DNA of 64,000 nucleotides, from positions 62,001 to 126,000 of the forward strand of contig JAJEKV010000343.1 in NCBI GenBank assembly GCA_021234155.1. Reading direction: 5' to 3'. Position numbers and translations under genes: made by a program. A model generated the notes under the pieces. It ran no database searches and was not told the DNA's origin. It saw only the letters and a list, made by a program, of their open reading frames with translations. Source of the DNA: Isoetes taiwanensis (Eukaryota; Streptophyta; Lycopodiopsida; Isoetales; Isoetaceae). Numbering within the stretch: the stretch's first letter is position 1; each line of letters opens with the position of its first letter. Shown here one piece after another: positions 1-12,344 of the stretch.

Positions 1-1115
1 GAGTAGAGCCATCCTAGAACCCATATTCAACATCTTGAACCTAATCAAGGAACCCTAACCCTTAGTTAGATTTGTATGATTAGGTTAAGATGTTCTTCTT
101 ATGATTATTCTCATGATGTGATGTTTATGAGATGTTGGTTGATCATGTTTGCTCCTCTTGTATTGGGAAGGGGGTATAGACCTAGGGCCATATGTAGTAT
201 GCTCCTAGAGTAGATCCCTTAGTTCCTATTAGATGCGGCTCGTGCATAGGAGCCCACCGGGCTATCGAGGCTATGATATGACTCAGCACCACATAACGGG
301 CTAGAGGGAATGTGGAGGGAGGATCCTCCGAGTGGGGGCTTCGGGGATCCCATAGTGGGCTAGGCTTATGGTCGGTCACTTCGGTGGGCCGAGCATGGGT
401 CCGAAACACCTCCCGGGCAATGGTGTTGCCTCGCCTCTCGAGAGCCTGCAAGTGTTGGCTTGGCTCTCGTTTTGGGGGTTAAGTCGGGTGCATTTAATCG
501 CGGTGTCGCCACGATTCTCTAGGGGCATACGGAACCTCTAGACCCCGGGAAGGAGAGATGCAACCCTTCCCGCCTCATCGGACTGTGGAGATGCAACCCG
601 AGTAGTCCCGATGGGTGATGCCATGGGATTGTGATCCTCAGGAAGGCTAGAGTCATGCGAGCCTGATTTAGCCCATCCGCAAAGTATGCAATGTGAGGGG
701 CGGATAGAGTGGTCAACCCTAGCCATTGTTCTATGCCCAGCCTCGCCATTGTCATGACTCGGTCCGCTCTATCTTGAGGCCCAGCCGGCCGGTCATCCTT
801 CTTATGAGTCCGAGCCTGGGTAGGAGCTCTCATGTTTTACCGGTTTGTGGTTATCATCTTTGTATTTATATATGTGTGATGCACTATCCTTCCGTGTAGT
901 ATTTGTATATGTTTGATGCTAGTTCTCGGCGTGTTATCGCTTCCGTTATAGGAGCCCATAGGGAAGTTGGCGCAAGACACCTTTCGTGTTCCCTCTCCCC
1001 GCACTAGGGATCACCCTCGAGTGCGGGGTAGGCGAAGGGCCGCGGCGGTTGTTGAGCCGGACGGGGATTTCCGCCGAGTGTACTACCGGCAACCGATGTT
1101 TAGCGGGGCGCCACA
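1..1115 (-). mobile_element. LTR-retrotransposon end (partial, runs off left edge)
   Basis: GC-rich block distinct from the AT-rich flank. On the minus strand it begins at 1115 with TGTGGCGCCCCGC, the TG start expected of an LTR, and runs off position 1. It is related to the block at 63083-64000, which starts TGTGACGTCCCC. Both share TTGTATTGGGAAGGGGGTA (152-176 here), the GGGCGGATRGAGTGG stretch (698-713) and the TRTGCCC stretch near 730. An AT-rich TATATAAATACAAAG element on the minus strand around 855-870 could be its promoter. No intact gag or pol reading frame is visible, so the small ORFs inside are treated as chance. The superfamily is not proven. Confidence 0.6.
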
Positions 1116-3336
1116 ATCTTTAGAAACTTATATGCCTGGAAATTTTTGCAGCATACTTAGGTTGCTCATTTCAAACCTGTCACAAAGAATTTTCTTGCAT
1201 CTATCCATCTTGTCTGCCACCATTATGCAATTGTCCGTATATAGTACAACAATGCAAAAATCATCTCCATTATGAAATTTATTTATACTTTGAATCCATT
1301 AGCTATGATGCTCTTGATAAAATACAATGCAACAACTTGAAAACTTACAGTTATGCACTCAGACTAGCAGTACTTCATGCTATAGCCACATTCAGAAACC
1401 CCCAAGCTTCACATGGCTCTCCTTGTACCAATGTGGACCCGTCTGGATGACTGCTTATTCCCATTTCAATGCGAATTTGATGCTGAAATCCTTGATGCTG
1501 AGGGGTCGTTGATGCTCTACATCTATGATAGGCTACTTCTCAGCATTAGCCCCATCTCCATGAGCTAAGAAAGATACTTTATCCCAATCCTTAGAATTTT
1601 ACCATAGTTAGACAATTATTCAAACAATGCATATTCTTACTACTAATGATTATTCTGCTCAACTTTTCATGCTCGATCTCCCTCTCGCGCTAAGCTCAAA
1701 TGCAACCCAATTCCATACTTAGCTTTATATTAGAACATGCAAATAAATTGATAAAAGCAGAAAATACAAGACCAACAAGATAAAGCACAAAACACAAAAT
1801 GACAAAAACATAACATGAACACAAAATGGCACTGAAGAGCTCGGTGCCGACCAGATCCAGTCTAATTCTGCCTTTTCTAAAGTTTCCATGCTGAATCGGT
1901 GCTCCTCATGTAATATTCAGCCATTCCTAACTTAAAATCAGCCTTACAGAGATGTTTCCAATCATTGATTATCTTCTCTAGCCTTATGAGTCTCCAATAA
2001 GTTCATAATCTATCATATTTGCATGCAAAAATCATGGTAGCTCATAGCACACCTCAATTGATCAAAGGCAAAACCTCACCTAAGAATTTCTTCGCACATA
2101 GACCTCTGGATCCCCTGCAATTGATTGCGCCTCCAAAGATCGTCTTCTAACTCCAAGAATCAAACTGCAGAAGAACATTTTATAGTGCAGTCAATTCTGA
2201 CTCAGCATCACTATTTCTGTCATAACTTTTGCATACGGATGAGTTTCGGCCTGATCATAGCCATTTCGGAAAGCTTGCTCAGATATCTTTCTAGCACAAA
2301 ATAGATCACCTAAAACGGATCTCGGGTCGCCGAGATATGATGCTTCAAAATTCGGGCTCCAAAATTGCCCAGAATTGCTCTCTGCCTTCATGCTTTGCAA
2401 CAATCCTTTTTCCAAACAGACAAAACCCTGAACTCATGCTGGATACATGTTATACATGTGCACATACGTACATAAGTACATATACTGGCCCATCAAGTGC
2501 CCAAGTCTGTTACAGTTGCAAGCCATATACCTTCACCAACTGCACTACCTATTATCGTTGACAATACTCTCTTGCAGCATCTACATATGTGCGCCAGCTT
2601 CTAACATTCGGAACCTCCACGCATGTGCGACACTTGGCAAGATCTTATCCGTTGAAATGGCGCAATCTAGACCATTGGTTTAGATATATAAGGAGGAGCC
2701 CCATTCTCATCATACCTTCTAGGCATCTGTCTCATGTTCCTGCTTGCCTTCGAGCCGGCCGATCTTGACGTATTTCTCATGTATTTTGCACGTGTTTTCC
2801 TTGTTTTCGAGTAGGTTCATGACAGATAGGTAGATAGATAAAACATTAACATCCAAGATAAAACAAAGGGGAGGGAATATGCTAATTTAAGTATTTTAAC
2901 TTAAAACTCTAGTGTTAAGAGTTGATAATAGAACCTTGTATTACTAAGGATCCATAAAATAGCAAGTAACTCTGCTACATCCCCACTGTCCATGGCATTC
3001 ATTAATGAAAAGTGGTGATAGCCTATGAAGTGAGGGAGCCTTCTGGCAAAATGAAGGTTTTTCATATGAAAAATGACAAGTAACATGAGAAGTAGCAACC
3101 GTAGTAGTAGCAACGGTTTCATTAGCTACAGATGTACCAGCAGCAATATCTTGAGAGGAAGGACTTCAAGCATAGAAGATGTGGTGGGTATAGAGGCGGA
3201 GCATCAATGTGTGCAGTTGAAGCAATGGCATAATGAGTTGCCATAGCATGGTGCTTTGTTTCAGCAAATGTTTCATATGTTGGTGTAAAGATGCGTAGCT
3301 TACCATGAACCAATGCAATCTTACGAATCTTTTGAA
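1116..3336. other. AT-rich stretch without recognisable gene
   Basis: Only short unrelated ORFs (under 80 codons) are present. There is a TATATATAAGGAGG stretch near 2683-2696 followed by CT-rich sequence, which could be an old promoter or LTR fragment, but nothing coding follows it. No feature is supported. Confidence 0.5.
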
Positions 3337-3782
3337 TGTCTCTAAACTTTTGTAAATCCTAGCATCTTGCTAACTTTTGTGTCTTTGTAAGATCAAAATC
3401 CAAATAGAAAGATGCCTTTCAACCTCTTAGTCTGCTTTAGAATGTCACTTTAGTGTTTGAATCTGGCACTGTGAATTTCACTATACATGGGTGGTGAGAC
3501 TGCAATGCTCTTACCCTGTGCCGGGGGGTGCACCTATTGTATAGGGGATACGCCACCTGCGTGCAAGGGGCTGACAAAAACCATCTTGTATATGTCTTTG
3601 AAATTCTTCAGAAACCTCCATTTCAGTCACATACTGTACGAAAATCATTCTAAAGACCCCAAAAATCTACTCCTAGATACAAGTATATATACGGTTCAAG
3701 GGGAAAACAAAGCCTTTTAGGTCACTCACCTAGTTCCTACGGCTAAAACTATGTGAGTCCCCGTTACCCCTGCGGCATATGG

Positions 3783-3955
3783 TGACAACAACTACTGTTG
3801 TGAGGTGCATTTTAGCCAACACCAAAGTCTGTACCTTCTGTTGCAAGCACTACCTTGTGCATAGCAGTGACAACAACTACTGTTGTGAGGTGCATTTTAG
3901 CCAACACCACGGTTTGTACCTCCGGTTGCAAGCACTCTGATGCATCCTTTGGCAT
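3783..3955. repeat. Local tandem repeat, about 85 bp unit
   Basis: Two adjacent units, each starting GACAACAACTACTGTTGTGA and running through AGGTGCATTTTAGCCAACAC. Each unit contains a small hairpin (ACAACA-actac-TGTTGT). The same pair of units is present, more diverged, in copy 2 at about 6592-6750. Confidence 0.8.
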
Positions 3956-4335
3956 GCCACGAACTATCAAGTTACACTGGTGACTATGCATATCAATATG
4001 TTCTCTGCACCTTTAAGCAGAAGTAGATGCAATTCATGCTACATGTGGTTGCTGGGGATGAGGAATTTTTAAGGTATGGATTTCATATTAGGAATATAAT
4101 GCTTTGAAGAAGAAGCTGGAAGTGGATTGGATGCATGAGAATGTGAATGTCTGAGAGCAGCAACATGGCCAGTTATATCCTTAGCAAGCTCAGTCACTTT
4201 GCATGTCATATGTTCTTCCAATGCTATCATATGAATACTACAACTAGTAAAAACATGAGAAACATGGCTACATAAATCCCCCGAGCCATTGGTCCACGAC
4301 GATCACAAGTGGATTTGACTTGAAAGCTAAAATAA

Positions 4336-4596
4336 GTTCCTTTAGGTCGAAGGTTTAACTATAAGAGAGAGTTCTTTTCAATACTTTGCAATGAATTGAA
4401 GCTGAAGAGCAAGATCATTCATGGAAAAAGAACATATTTCAAAGATCATCGAGACTCAAATATAGTTCTATACTCACCAAGAGATACCAATTGGGAGCTT
4501 GAGTGCCAAGCTGCACATGTTGAGATGGAATTTAATCCAACTGATATCAACAAATTTGTTACTAGCTTACAGCAATATTTGAAACAAATTGAATAA
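4336..4596 (+). CDS. Exon-like ORF of unknown protein, copy 1
   Basis: Open from 4336, just before a TTTAG acceptor-like site, to TAA at 4596; the first in-frame alternative start is TTG at 4396. The reading contains TYFKDHRDSNIVLYSPRD, then an acidic stretch, and ends in a predicted helix (INKFVTSLQQYLKQIE). It looks like the last exon of a gene. It is kept in the duplicate at 7147-7407 with one amino-acid change (Asp to Gly) over the 66 codons from 4396, whereas the sequence around it has several indels. I do not recognise the family. No upstream exons were identified, so it may be a gene fragment. Confidence 0.35.
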   Translation, partial: VPLGRRFNYKREFFSILCNELKLKSKIIHGKRTYFKDHRDSNIVLYSPRDTNWELECQAAHVEMEFNPTDINKFVTSLQQYLKQIE

Positions 4597-6164
4597 GCAA
4601 AAAAAAAGAAATGGTGAATAATCATAATTTCTAGCATGTTAAATGTCATCTCTAGAAATTTTTTTGATAGCCAAGGACACAAATGCTAGAGACAGTTCTA
4701 TATGCCGTTCCTTTGACTTGCAATTTTTAACAAATACAAGCAATGAACTACTTAAAATATCTGTTCTTCACGTGATAAATAATTACAAAGCTTTAAGAAG
4801 CATTTCTAGAGTGAAATATAACAACTAACTATGGGAAGTGTGTATATATCGCAAAGATTGGCCTAATAAAATTTATTAGTAATGAAACAACCCGATATTG
4901 AGATTTACTCATATTAACTGGAACAAAAAGCTCTCAATCTGTCTACTTGTAGGCTTTGATACTTAGCAAATCGGGAATTCTTTACATGAACTTTCTCAAG
5001 TTTAATATTAAACAAATTCAGATTCTCATTCTGCCTGCAATAACTAGAACTACAAGAGAGCGAGAAAGAAGAAGGATCAAAAGACTCTGCCGTAGAAGTT
5101 GTATTTCAGATGAAGAAGGTTGCACCTAAAGGTTGCAAGATAGACAAAGATCAGCCTATTAACGTTTGTTAATAAAGAAACATAATCATGCTGGAACAAA
5201 AGCTATGCATACTTATTTGTGAAGGGTGAAAAAGATGCACCATTTTACCTACATATTCTAAACGAGGTGCACACTGGACTACCACGGATCCATCGGGTCC
5301 GCCGATCCCACGCCCGCACCATATATTGGAGCCTCTCGGGCACCTCCGCTTTGCTTATACTCATTTATGATTGGGGCCTATGATTTTAAGATGTCAAATA
5401 CGAATTTGCCTAAGGTCTTGATGGTATCTCGAGCCTCTATACGATTTCATTTAAGGTTTTAGAATATGAATTAGGGGGCTCGAACCTCTACCAAAATATC
5501 TCAATGTCCTAATAAAACTACTTTAAACAATTTAATCAGTGAGCTAACGTGATTATTATTTATCTTGAATCATATTTTTTTTTATAACCCATTGAATTAT
5601 TTTAGGGATAGGGTCTATAGTTTCAGAAATTATATCTATATCAAATACCCCTCGAACCCCCTGTTATTTTGCTACATATGGTAGCGCCTACACCGCCCCG
5701 AGCAAGAATAGAAATCAAAGTACTTAAGTCCTAATTCAACCAGAAAAATCACATGCCTCCGTGGATTCGGCTACAAACCTTCTTAATTCCACCAAAGGCA
5801 AAGCAAAGCCGTAGGATCTCCATCTACGGAAATCCAGGGCTGCAACAGATTTTGGACCCAAAAGCAGAACCATCCATGATCCAAACTAGAGCCAAACAAA
5901 AAAGCTAACGCATGGCTTAAGATGCAAGGGTTGATTAAAATCAATGCCCCCCCAAGTGGGGGCAAAAACAAAAAAAAAAACAAAAAAACACCTCCGTTTA
6001 TACACATGCAAAAGTAATGGTCCCTAGCTAAAAACAAAAGGGACACAAACCAATATGGTGCCAACAAAAAGTACTAACAAAAGTGTCTGTGCCTTCTAGA
6101 AATATTAAATAGTATGCAGCTCCAAATACAACTGCAAAATCATATAAAGGTTTTAGTTTAAAAG

Positions 6165-8968
6165 TGTCTCTAAACTTTTGTAAATCCTAGCATCTTGCTA
6201 ACTTTTGTGTCTTTGTAAGATCAAAATCCAAATAGAAAGATGCCTTTCAACCTCTTAGTCCGCTTTTAGAATGTCACTTTAGTGTTTGAATCTTAAATCG
6301 CGGAATTTCACTATACATGGGCGGTGAGACCGCAATGCTCTTATCCCTGCTTGGGGGTGCACCTATTGTATAGGGGGTACGCCACCTGCGTGCAAGGGGC
6401 TGGCAAAAACCATCTTGTATATGCCTTTGAATTTCTTCAGAAACCTCCATTTCAGTCACATACTGTACGAAAATCATTCTAAAGACCCCAAAAATCTACT
6501 CCTAGATACAAGTATATATACGGTTCAAGGGGAAAACAAAGCCTTTTAGGTCACTCACCTATGTGAGTCCCTTTACCCCCGGCATAGCAAATGACAACAA
6601 CTACTGTTGTGAGGTGCATTTTAGCCAACACCAAAGTCTCCACCTCTCAAGGCAAGCACTACCTTGTGCATAGTAAAGGACAACAACTTGTTGAGGGGTG
6701 CATTTTAGCCAACACCACGGTGCATGACCTCCATTTTGCAAGCACTCGATGCATCCTTTGGCATGCCAATTAACTATCAAGTTACACCGGGTGACTATGC
6801 ATATCAATATGTTCTCTCAGACCTTTAAGCGTAAGTAGATGCAATTCATGCTACATGTGGTTGCCGGGATGAGGAATTTTTAAGGTATGGATTTCATATT
6901 AGGAATATAATGCTTTGAAGAAGAAGCTGGAAGTGGATTGGATGCATGAGAATGTGAATGTCTGAGAGCAGCAACATGGCCAGTTATATCCTTAGCAAGC
7001 TCAGTCACTTTGCATGTCATATGTTCTTCCAATGATATCATATGAATACTACAACTAGTAAAAACAATAGAAACATGGCTACATAAATCCCCCGAGCCAT
7101 TGGTCCACGACGATCACAAGTGGATTTGACTTGAAAGCTAAAATAAGTTCCTTTAGGTCGAAGGTTTAACTATAAGAGAGAGTTCTTTTCAATACTTTGC
7201 AATGAATTGAAGCTGAAGAGCAAGATCATTCATGGAAAAAGAACATATTTCAAAGATCATCGAGACTCAAATATAGTTCTATACTCACCAAGAGATACCA
7301 ATTGGGAGCTTGAGTGCCAAGCTGCACATGTTGAGATGGAATTTAATCCAACTGGTATCAACAAATTTGTTACTAGCTTACAACAATATTTGAAACAAAT
7401 TGAATAAGCAAAAAAAAAAAAGAAATGGTGAATAATTATAATTTCTAGCATGTTAAATGTCATCTCTAGAAATTTTTTTGATAGCCAAGGAAAGGACACA
7501 AATGCTAGAGACAGTTCTATGTGTCGTTCCTTTGACTTGCAATTTTTAACAAATCCAAGCAATGAACTACTTAAAATATCTGTTCTTCACGTGATAAATA
7601 ATTAGAAAGCTTTAAGAAGCATTTCTAGAGTTAAATATAATAACTAACTATGGGAAGTGTGTATATATCGCAAAGATTAGCCTAATAAAATTTATTAGTA
7701 ATGAAACAACCCGATATTGAGATTTACTCATATTAACTGGAACACAAAGCTCTCCATCTGTCTACTTGTAGGCTTTGATACTTAGCAAATCGGGAATTCT
7801 TTACATGAACTTTCTCAAGTTTAATATTAAACAAATTCAGATTCTCATTCTGCCTGCAATAACTAGAACTACAAGAGAGCAAGAAAGAAGAAGGATCAAA
7901 AGACTCGCCAGAAGTTGTATTTCGATGAAGAAGGTTGCACCTAAAGGTTGTAAGATAGACAAAGATCAGCCTATTAACGCGTTTGTTAATAAAGAAACAT
8001 AATCATGCTGGAACAAAAGCTATGCATACTTATTTGTGAAGGGTGAAAAAGATGCATCATTTTACCTACATATTCTAAACGAGGTGCACACTGGACTACC
8101 TACCATCGGGTCCGGCCGATCCTACGCCCGCACCATATATTGGAGCCTCCGGGCACCTCCCGCTTTGCTTATACTCATTTATGATTGGGGGCGCCTATGA
8201 TTTTAAGATGTCAAATACTTAATTTGCCTAAGGTCTTGATGGTATCTCGAGCCTCTATAATGATTTCATTTAAGGTTTTAGAATATGAATTAGGGGCTCG
8301 AACCTCTACCAAAAAATATCTCAATGTCCTAATAAAACTACTTTAAACAATTTAATCGTTGAGCTAACGGATTATTATTATTTATCTTGAATCATATTTT
8401 TTATATAACCCATTGAATTATTTTAGGGATAGGGTCTATAGTTTTAAATTATATCTATATCAAATCCCCCTTGAACCCCCTGTTATTTTGCTACATATGG
8501 TAGCGCCTACCTGCCCTGGAGCAAGAATAGAAATCAAAGTACTTAAGTCCTAATTCAACCAGAAAATCACATGCCTCCAGGATTCGACACAAACCTTCTT
8601 AATTCCACCAAAGGCAAAGCCGTAGGATCTCCATCTACGGAAATCCAGGGCTGCAAAAGATTTGGGACCCAAAACAGAACCATCCATGATCCAAACTAGA
8701 GCCAAACAAAAAAGCTAACGATGGCTTAAGATGCAAGGGTTGACAAAATCAATGCCCCCCCCACGTGGCAAAAAAAAAAAAAAAAAAACAAAAACACCTC
8801 CGTTTATAAACATGCAAAAGTAATGGTCCCTAGCTAAAAAAAAGGGACACAAACCAATATGGTGCCAACAAAAGTACTAACAAAAGTGTCCGTGCCTTCT
8901 AGAAATATTAAATAGTATGCACTCAAATACAACTGCAAAATCATATAAAGATTTTAATTTAAAAGTGT
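6165..8968. repeat. 2.8 kb direct tandem duplication, copy 2
   Basis: Second copy of the 3337-6164 segment in the same orientation. It keeps the exon-like ORF, the TAGGGATAGGGTCTATAG stretch, the CCCCCTGTTATTTTGCTACA motif and the A-rich tract near 8769. It ends at AAAAGTGT (8961-8968), after which the sequence is unique. Confidence 0.9.
7147..7407 (+). CDS. Exon-like ORF of unknown protein, copy 2
   Basis: Duplicate of the ORF at 4336-4596 within the tandem repeat. From the TTG at 7207 to the stop the reading frame is uninterrupted and differs by one residue (TGIN in place of TDIN). Function is unknown. The preserved frame suggests either recent duplication or past constraint; only one substitution is seen, so the two cannot be told apart by eye. 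Confidence 0.35.
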   Translation, partial: VPLGRRFNYKREFFSILCNELKLKSKIIHGKRTYFKDHRDSNIVLYSPRDTNWELECQAAHVEMEFNPTGINKFVTSLQQYLKQIE

Positions 8969-10009
8969 ACAACGATACAAATGGAACCACTCAAAAGCAT
9001 TTGTCATATTAGTATGAGGATTTGAAGCCATTGTATGAGGGTGAGGAAAATATATCTAGTCTGTGACTTGTAAAGTTATATCTAGCAAGGTACATGTATA
9101 TGCTTATATATTTTGGAAGCACATTTTGTATTGTTAATTGTATATAACTAATTATGGCAATCACAAAAGTTAAGCATGTTAAGCATATGAATAGTTGCTA
9201 GCAAGATTATGCATTTACAATTTTACATTCCTGTCTAAAAATTAGCCACCGCCATTGTCAAAACATCAAAAGCAGCATGTGTTCATCAGCAAATGCATCT
9301 AGTTTGATTAATAGAAGGTTGTAATTCTATCTTTTGATGGTTGTATAAGTTGATTCTAGTGTCTACTCATATGTGTTCATCCACAATTATGCATCAAACA
9401 TCTTTTGAATGATATTTTGGGCTAATTTCATCTTCTAGATCTTTTGCAGTCTAAAGCAGAATAATTTAGCTCTGATTTTTTGGCATACGGAGAGCTCTAA
9501 TTTTTGTAAGGATTGGCATGGAAAATCCTTATGGAGCAGGCTCAACCTCAACGTCTTTCTCACTTTATGTGGAAAGGAATCTTAGGCCTTTTAGACTCCA
9601 CATCTTAAGCATGTTGCTTGATGAAAATTTAACCTTCTACTTGTCTCAAGAGGATTTTACTTGGCATTCAAATCCAACCTATTGATTAATACCCATTTGC
9701 GCTTTGAAAGCTTGAATTGGGTGCTTGCATATATGCAAGCTTGGTTTACATATGCATAAATTAGTTGCCTATACTTCATTCACACAAGGCTTGCCTCTTT
9801 GCCAACCAATGCTTGATTCTAAACTTGAACACAAGTGTATGTTATGGTACAAATGTGGGAGCAAATCCATGGTGAAAGAGCTATGGGAAAGCTATGCAAA
9901 AATTTCAATTCCCATAACGAGCCTAGCATAAAATAAAATAAAGATCAAGGGATAACATTTAGGGATATTCAATTTACACATTTATTATTATAAAGGCACC
10001 TATTATATT
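8969..10009. other. AT-rich stretch without recognisable gene
   Basis: Unique AT-rich DNA after the duplication. The only ORF of note, 9725-9931 plus, has no recognisable motif and is probably chance. Confidence 0.5.
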
Positions 10010-10325
10010 AGAATAGAATAGAATGGAATAGAATGTGTTTTTGTGGAGATATAGCAGAAAAGACAACAACAATCATTGGGAAAAGTTCAAAGACTATAAG
10101 AAGGATATTTGAAGACAATGCCATGGTCACATATTGAAATACAAAAGTTTTATATATATTGTGAAGGGACACCCTTACCTTTCATGAAAATGTTTTTTCA
10201 TGACCATAGCAATTATTGCATGTATTGTGTTCCAGATTGTTTGTTTGTATATTCAATGATTCTACAATGTTCAAAGAGCCCAAATTTCATAAATCTTAAC
10301 AATTGGTATCAAAGCCAAGTTCAGA
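10010..10325 (+). mobile_element. LTR 3' end with tRNA-iMet primer-binding site
   Basis: TGGTATCAAAGCC at 10304-10316 matches, with one change, the plant initiator-tRNA primer-binding site (TGGTATCAGAGC) used by Copia and many Gypsy elements. It follows AATCTTAACA, a plausible LTR end in CA. Upstream sequence (TTGTATATTCAATGATTCTA, AGCCCAAATTTCATAAATC) recurs in diverged form at 15340-15488, as a second LTR would. No pol-like frame is legible between the two, so the element is decayed or was non-autonomous. A (TAGAA)n microsatellite lies at 10011-10035. Confidence 0.55.
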
Positions 10326-10329
10326 TTCT

Positions 10330-12040
10330 TATATAGATTTGCGGGTTATGGAAACACAGAAGTAAGATACTACAAACTCTATATGCAACCAAGAAGTTGC
10401 TGATAGAGAGGGCTTGAAGCAATTCAAGAACACCATAGGATTTTTACAAGGAAGCAAGAAAACACTTATATACGCAGATGCTTAAAGGCAAAGCAGAGAT
10501 ATATCCACCCCTAAGACTAGCGATAATAAAGTAAATAGAATAATGCAACTAAGAAGGCAGATGGGCTAGTAACGAGCGCTAGAGCACCAGAAAACGGAAA
10601 AACATAAAATGAACCAATGGAACAATGTGGTGAAAGATGGAAAGGGAATTGTGCTGGAGTACTAGAATATCAAAATGCATAAAGAGATAAATGAAACAAT
10701 GCAGTGAGATTGAAAAGGAATTGTTGTGAGAAAAAGAACCAAAAACCACGAAACAAAATACACAGATAAAGAGTTAATGGAGAACATGGAACAAGAAAAC
10801 TGAATGGAGTGAATCTAGGATAAGGAGGATGAGCAGAGCAGATAAGGCGAATGGAACAAAATAAACAATAAATGGAGCAACCACGGTGGCCAAAAAAATA
10901 GAGAACCTACAACATAACATCAAAGAGCAACATGAAGAAATGGAAAAAACAATGCACATGTAGATAAATTAGAGTGAGGAAAATGGACCCGATGGAGTGG
11001 GTAAAGAGACCAATGAAATAGGGATGATAGGTTAGATAGAGGCAACAATGAGAACTTAACTAGAAGCCAAGAACAGTCGAGTGACCAGCAGTAATGAGAC
11101 AAAGAGTGAATGAAGCAATGGAACAAACAATGCAACCCGAGCAGGATGAAGCAACTGCAAAGAGGGCTAATCCAACGAGAAAGTTAAATGAACTTGTATG
11201 GCATATGTGGAAAGGAGCAAATAACAGTAACTGGAGCCAAATAAGTAGATGGGACAAACAAGAAGTAATATGGAAAATGGGTGGCTAAACATGACCGGAG
11301 AGGAGGGAATCAATAGTAAAACTCAAAGACAATAAACAATAGAAGCCCCTAATTGGCCAACTGTGACTAATCCAACATCCACAAATAAAAAGAAACGTAA
11401 CTAACTAGCCAACATAACAAAGATGTATGTAAAATCTAATCTCTTATGAACACGTGTAACATAACTAGAGAGAATACCTCATCACCAATCTCTTAGCATC
11501 CTGATCAAAAGCCTCAACCAAACAAATAACTTGCAATAGACGCTTATGTGGAGAGACCTCCCTGGCCTAGATGCAAACATAACCAACAACCCGTATGTAT
11601 TTAAGTCATGCAAACAATATCTATAGACAAATGACATCATGAAATGTAGATATAGGAGTTGGACGGACAAAGGAATGATTATGGCAAAATGACCAAAAAT
11701 TGAACACATGGCAACCCATGCATATTAATAGCCCTTACAAAATTTTCTCTGAAAAAAAGGCCAATCGTAGCAAACCATGTGAGGATCCAAGTAAAAACAA
11801 TGCATCAAGATAACAAACCAAAATGAATCTAAAAACAAGATACGGCCAAATGGTGCAAGCCCTAGCACCTTATGTTGAATGAGCGAACATAATAGGATAA
11901 TGAAGGATCTGAGCTAATGAGAGACTACAGCATGCAGTGTCAGCAAATGTTAACTCTAGGAAACCACCACAATGAGATAACGAGAAACCATAACTAATTT
12001 GACGACCACATGACGCATAGGATAATGTAGGATCTGAGCC
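10330..12040. other. A-rich stretch, no gene recognised
   Basis: Purine-rich plus strand with many GGAACAA/GGAGCAA-like words, possibly the decayed interior of the LTR element with its primer-binding site at 10304. No conserved protein motif could be read in any frame. A short local repeat (CATAGGATAATGWAGGATCTGAG) occurs near 11890 and 12015. Confidence 0.4.
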
Positions 12041-12232
12041 CTACGTAACCCCCCGTGTGAATATGCACCCAAACCAAAGGGGGTTTAAGGGGGATTTTAA
12101 TTTAAATGTGTTAAATGCAATGGTTTGTGTTAATAATGTTAATGGTAGTTGTGTGTTTATTGTTATATAAAAAAAATTTTGGGCCCTTCGGGCCCTAACC
12201 AAAGCAAACATAGGTAAAGTTTATGGGCCTAA
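12041..12232. repeat. Dispersed repeat with GGGCCC hairpin, copy A
   Basis: Shares a roughly 190 bp block with 40939-41122: GTAACCCC(CC)GTGTGAATATGC, CACCCAAACCAAAGGGGGTTT, AATGCAATGGTTTGTGTTA, an A-run, and the perfect hairpin GGGCCC-TTC-GGGCCC (12181-12195). Its left arm, which the 40.7 kb copy has, is missing here. Confidence 0.8.
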
Positions 12233-12344
12233 ATATTAATTACTAAAAAACACAATAACATGAAGACAAACAAATTGAGTACATTTTATGTAATCATGAG
12301 TACATTTTATGTAATCATTATATTCATTATCTCAGATCCGGGAA

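Larger units (their letters stand above)
3337..6164. repeat. 2.8 kb direct tandem duplication, copy 1
   Basis: Starts at TGTCTCTAAACTTTTG and ends at the junction near 6165, where the same sequence restarts. Nearly every base of this copy can be followed in copy 2 (offset about 2,828 at the left end and 2,801 at the right). Differences are mostly small indels and substitutions clustered in C/G-rich spots. Breakpoints share the short microhomology TGT (GAATGTCTCT left, AAAGTGTCTCT junction, AAAGTGTACAA right). This fits a segmental tandem duplication rather than two transposon insertions. Confidence 0.9.

Noticed and set aside
182-833. Minus-strand ORFs of 60-104 codons at the left edge
   Set aside because: They lie in the LTR-like block, have no domain, and their related block at the right end does not keep the frames.
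12181-12199. GGGCCCTTCGGGCCC-CTAA as a Helitron 3' end
   Set aside because: The hairpin abuts CTAA with no spacer of about ten bases and no T insertion site. The genuine Helitron end in this window (47480-47510) looks different.
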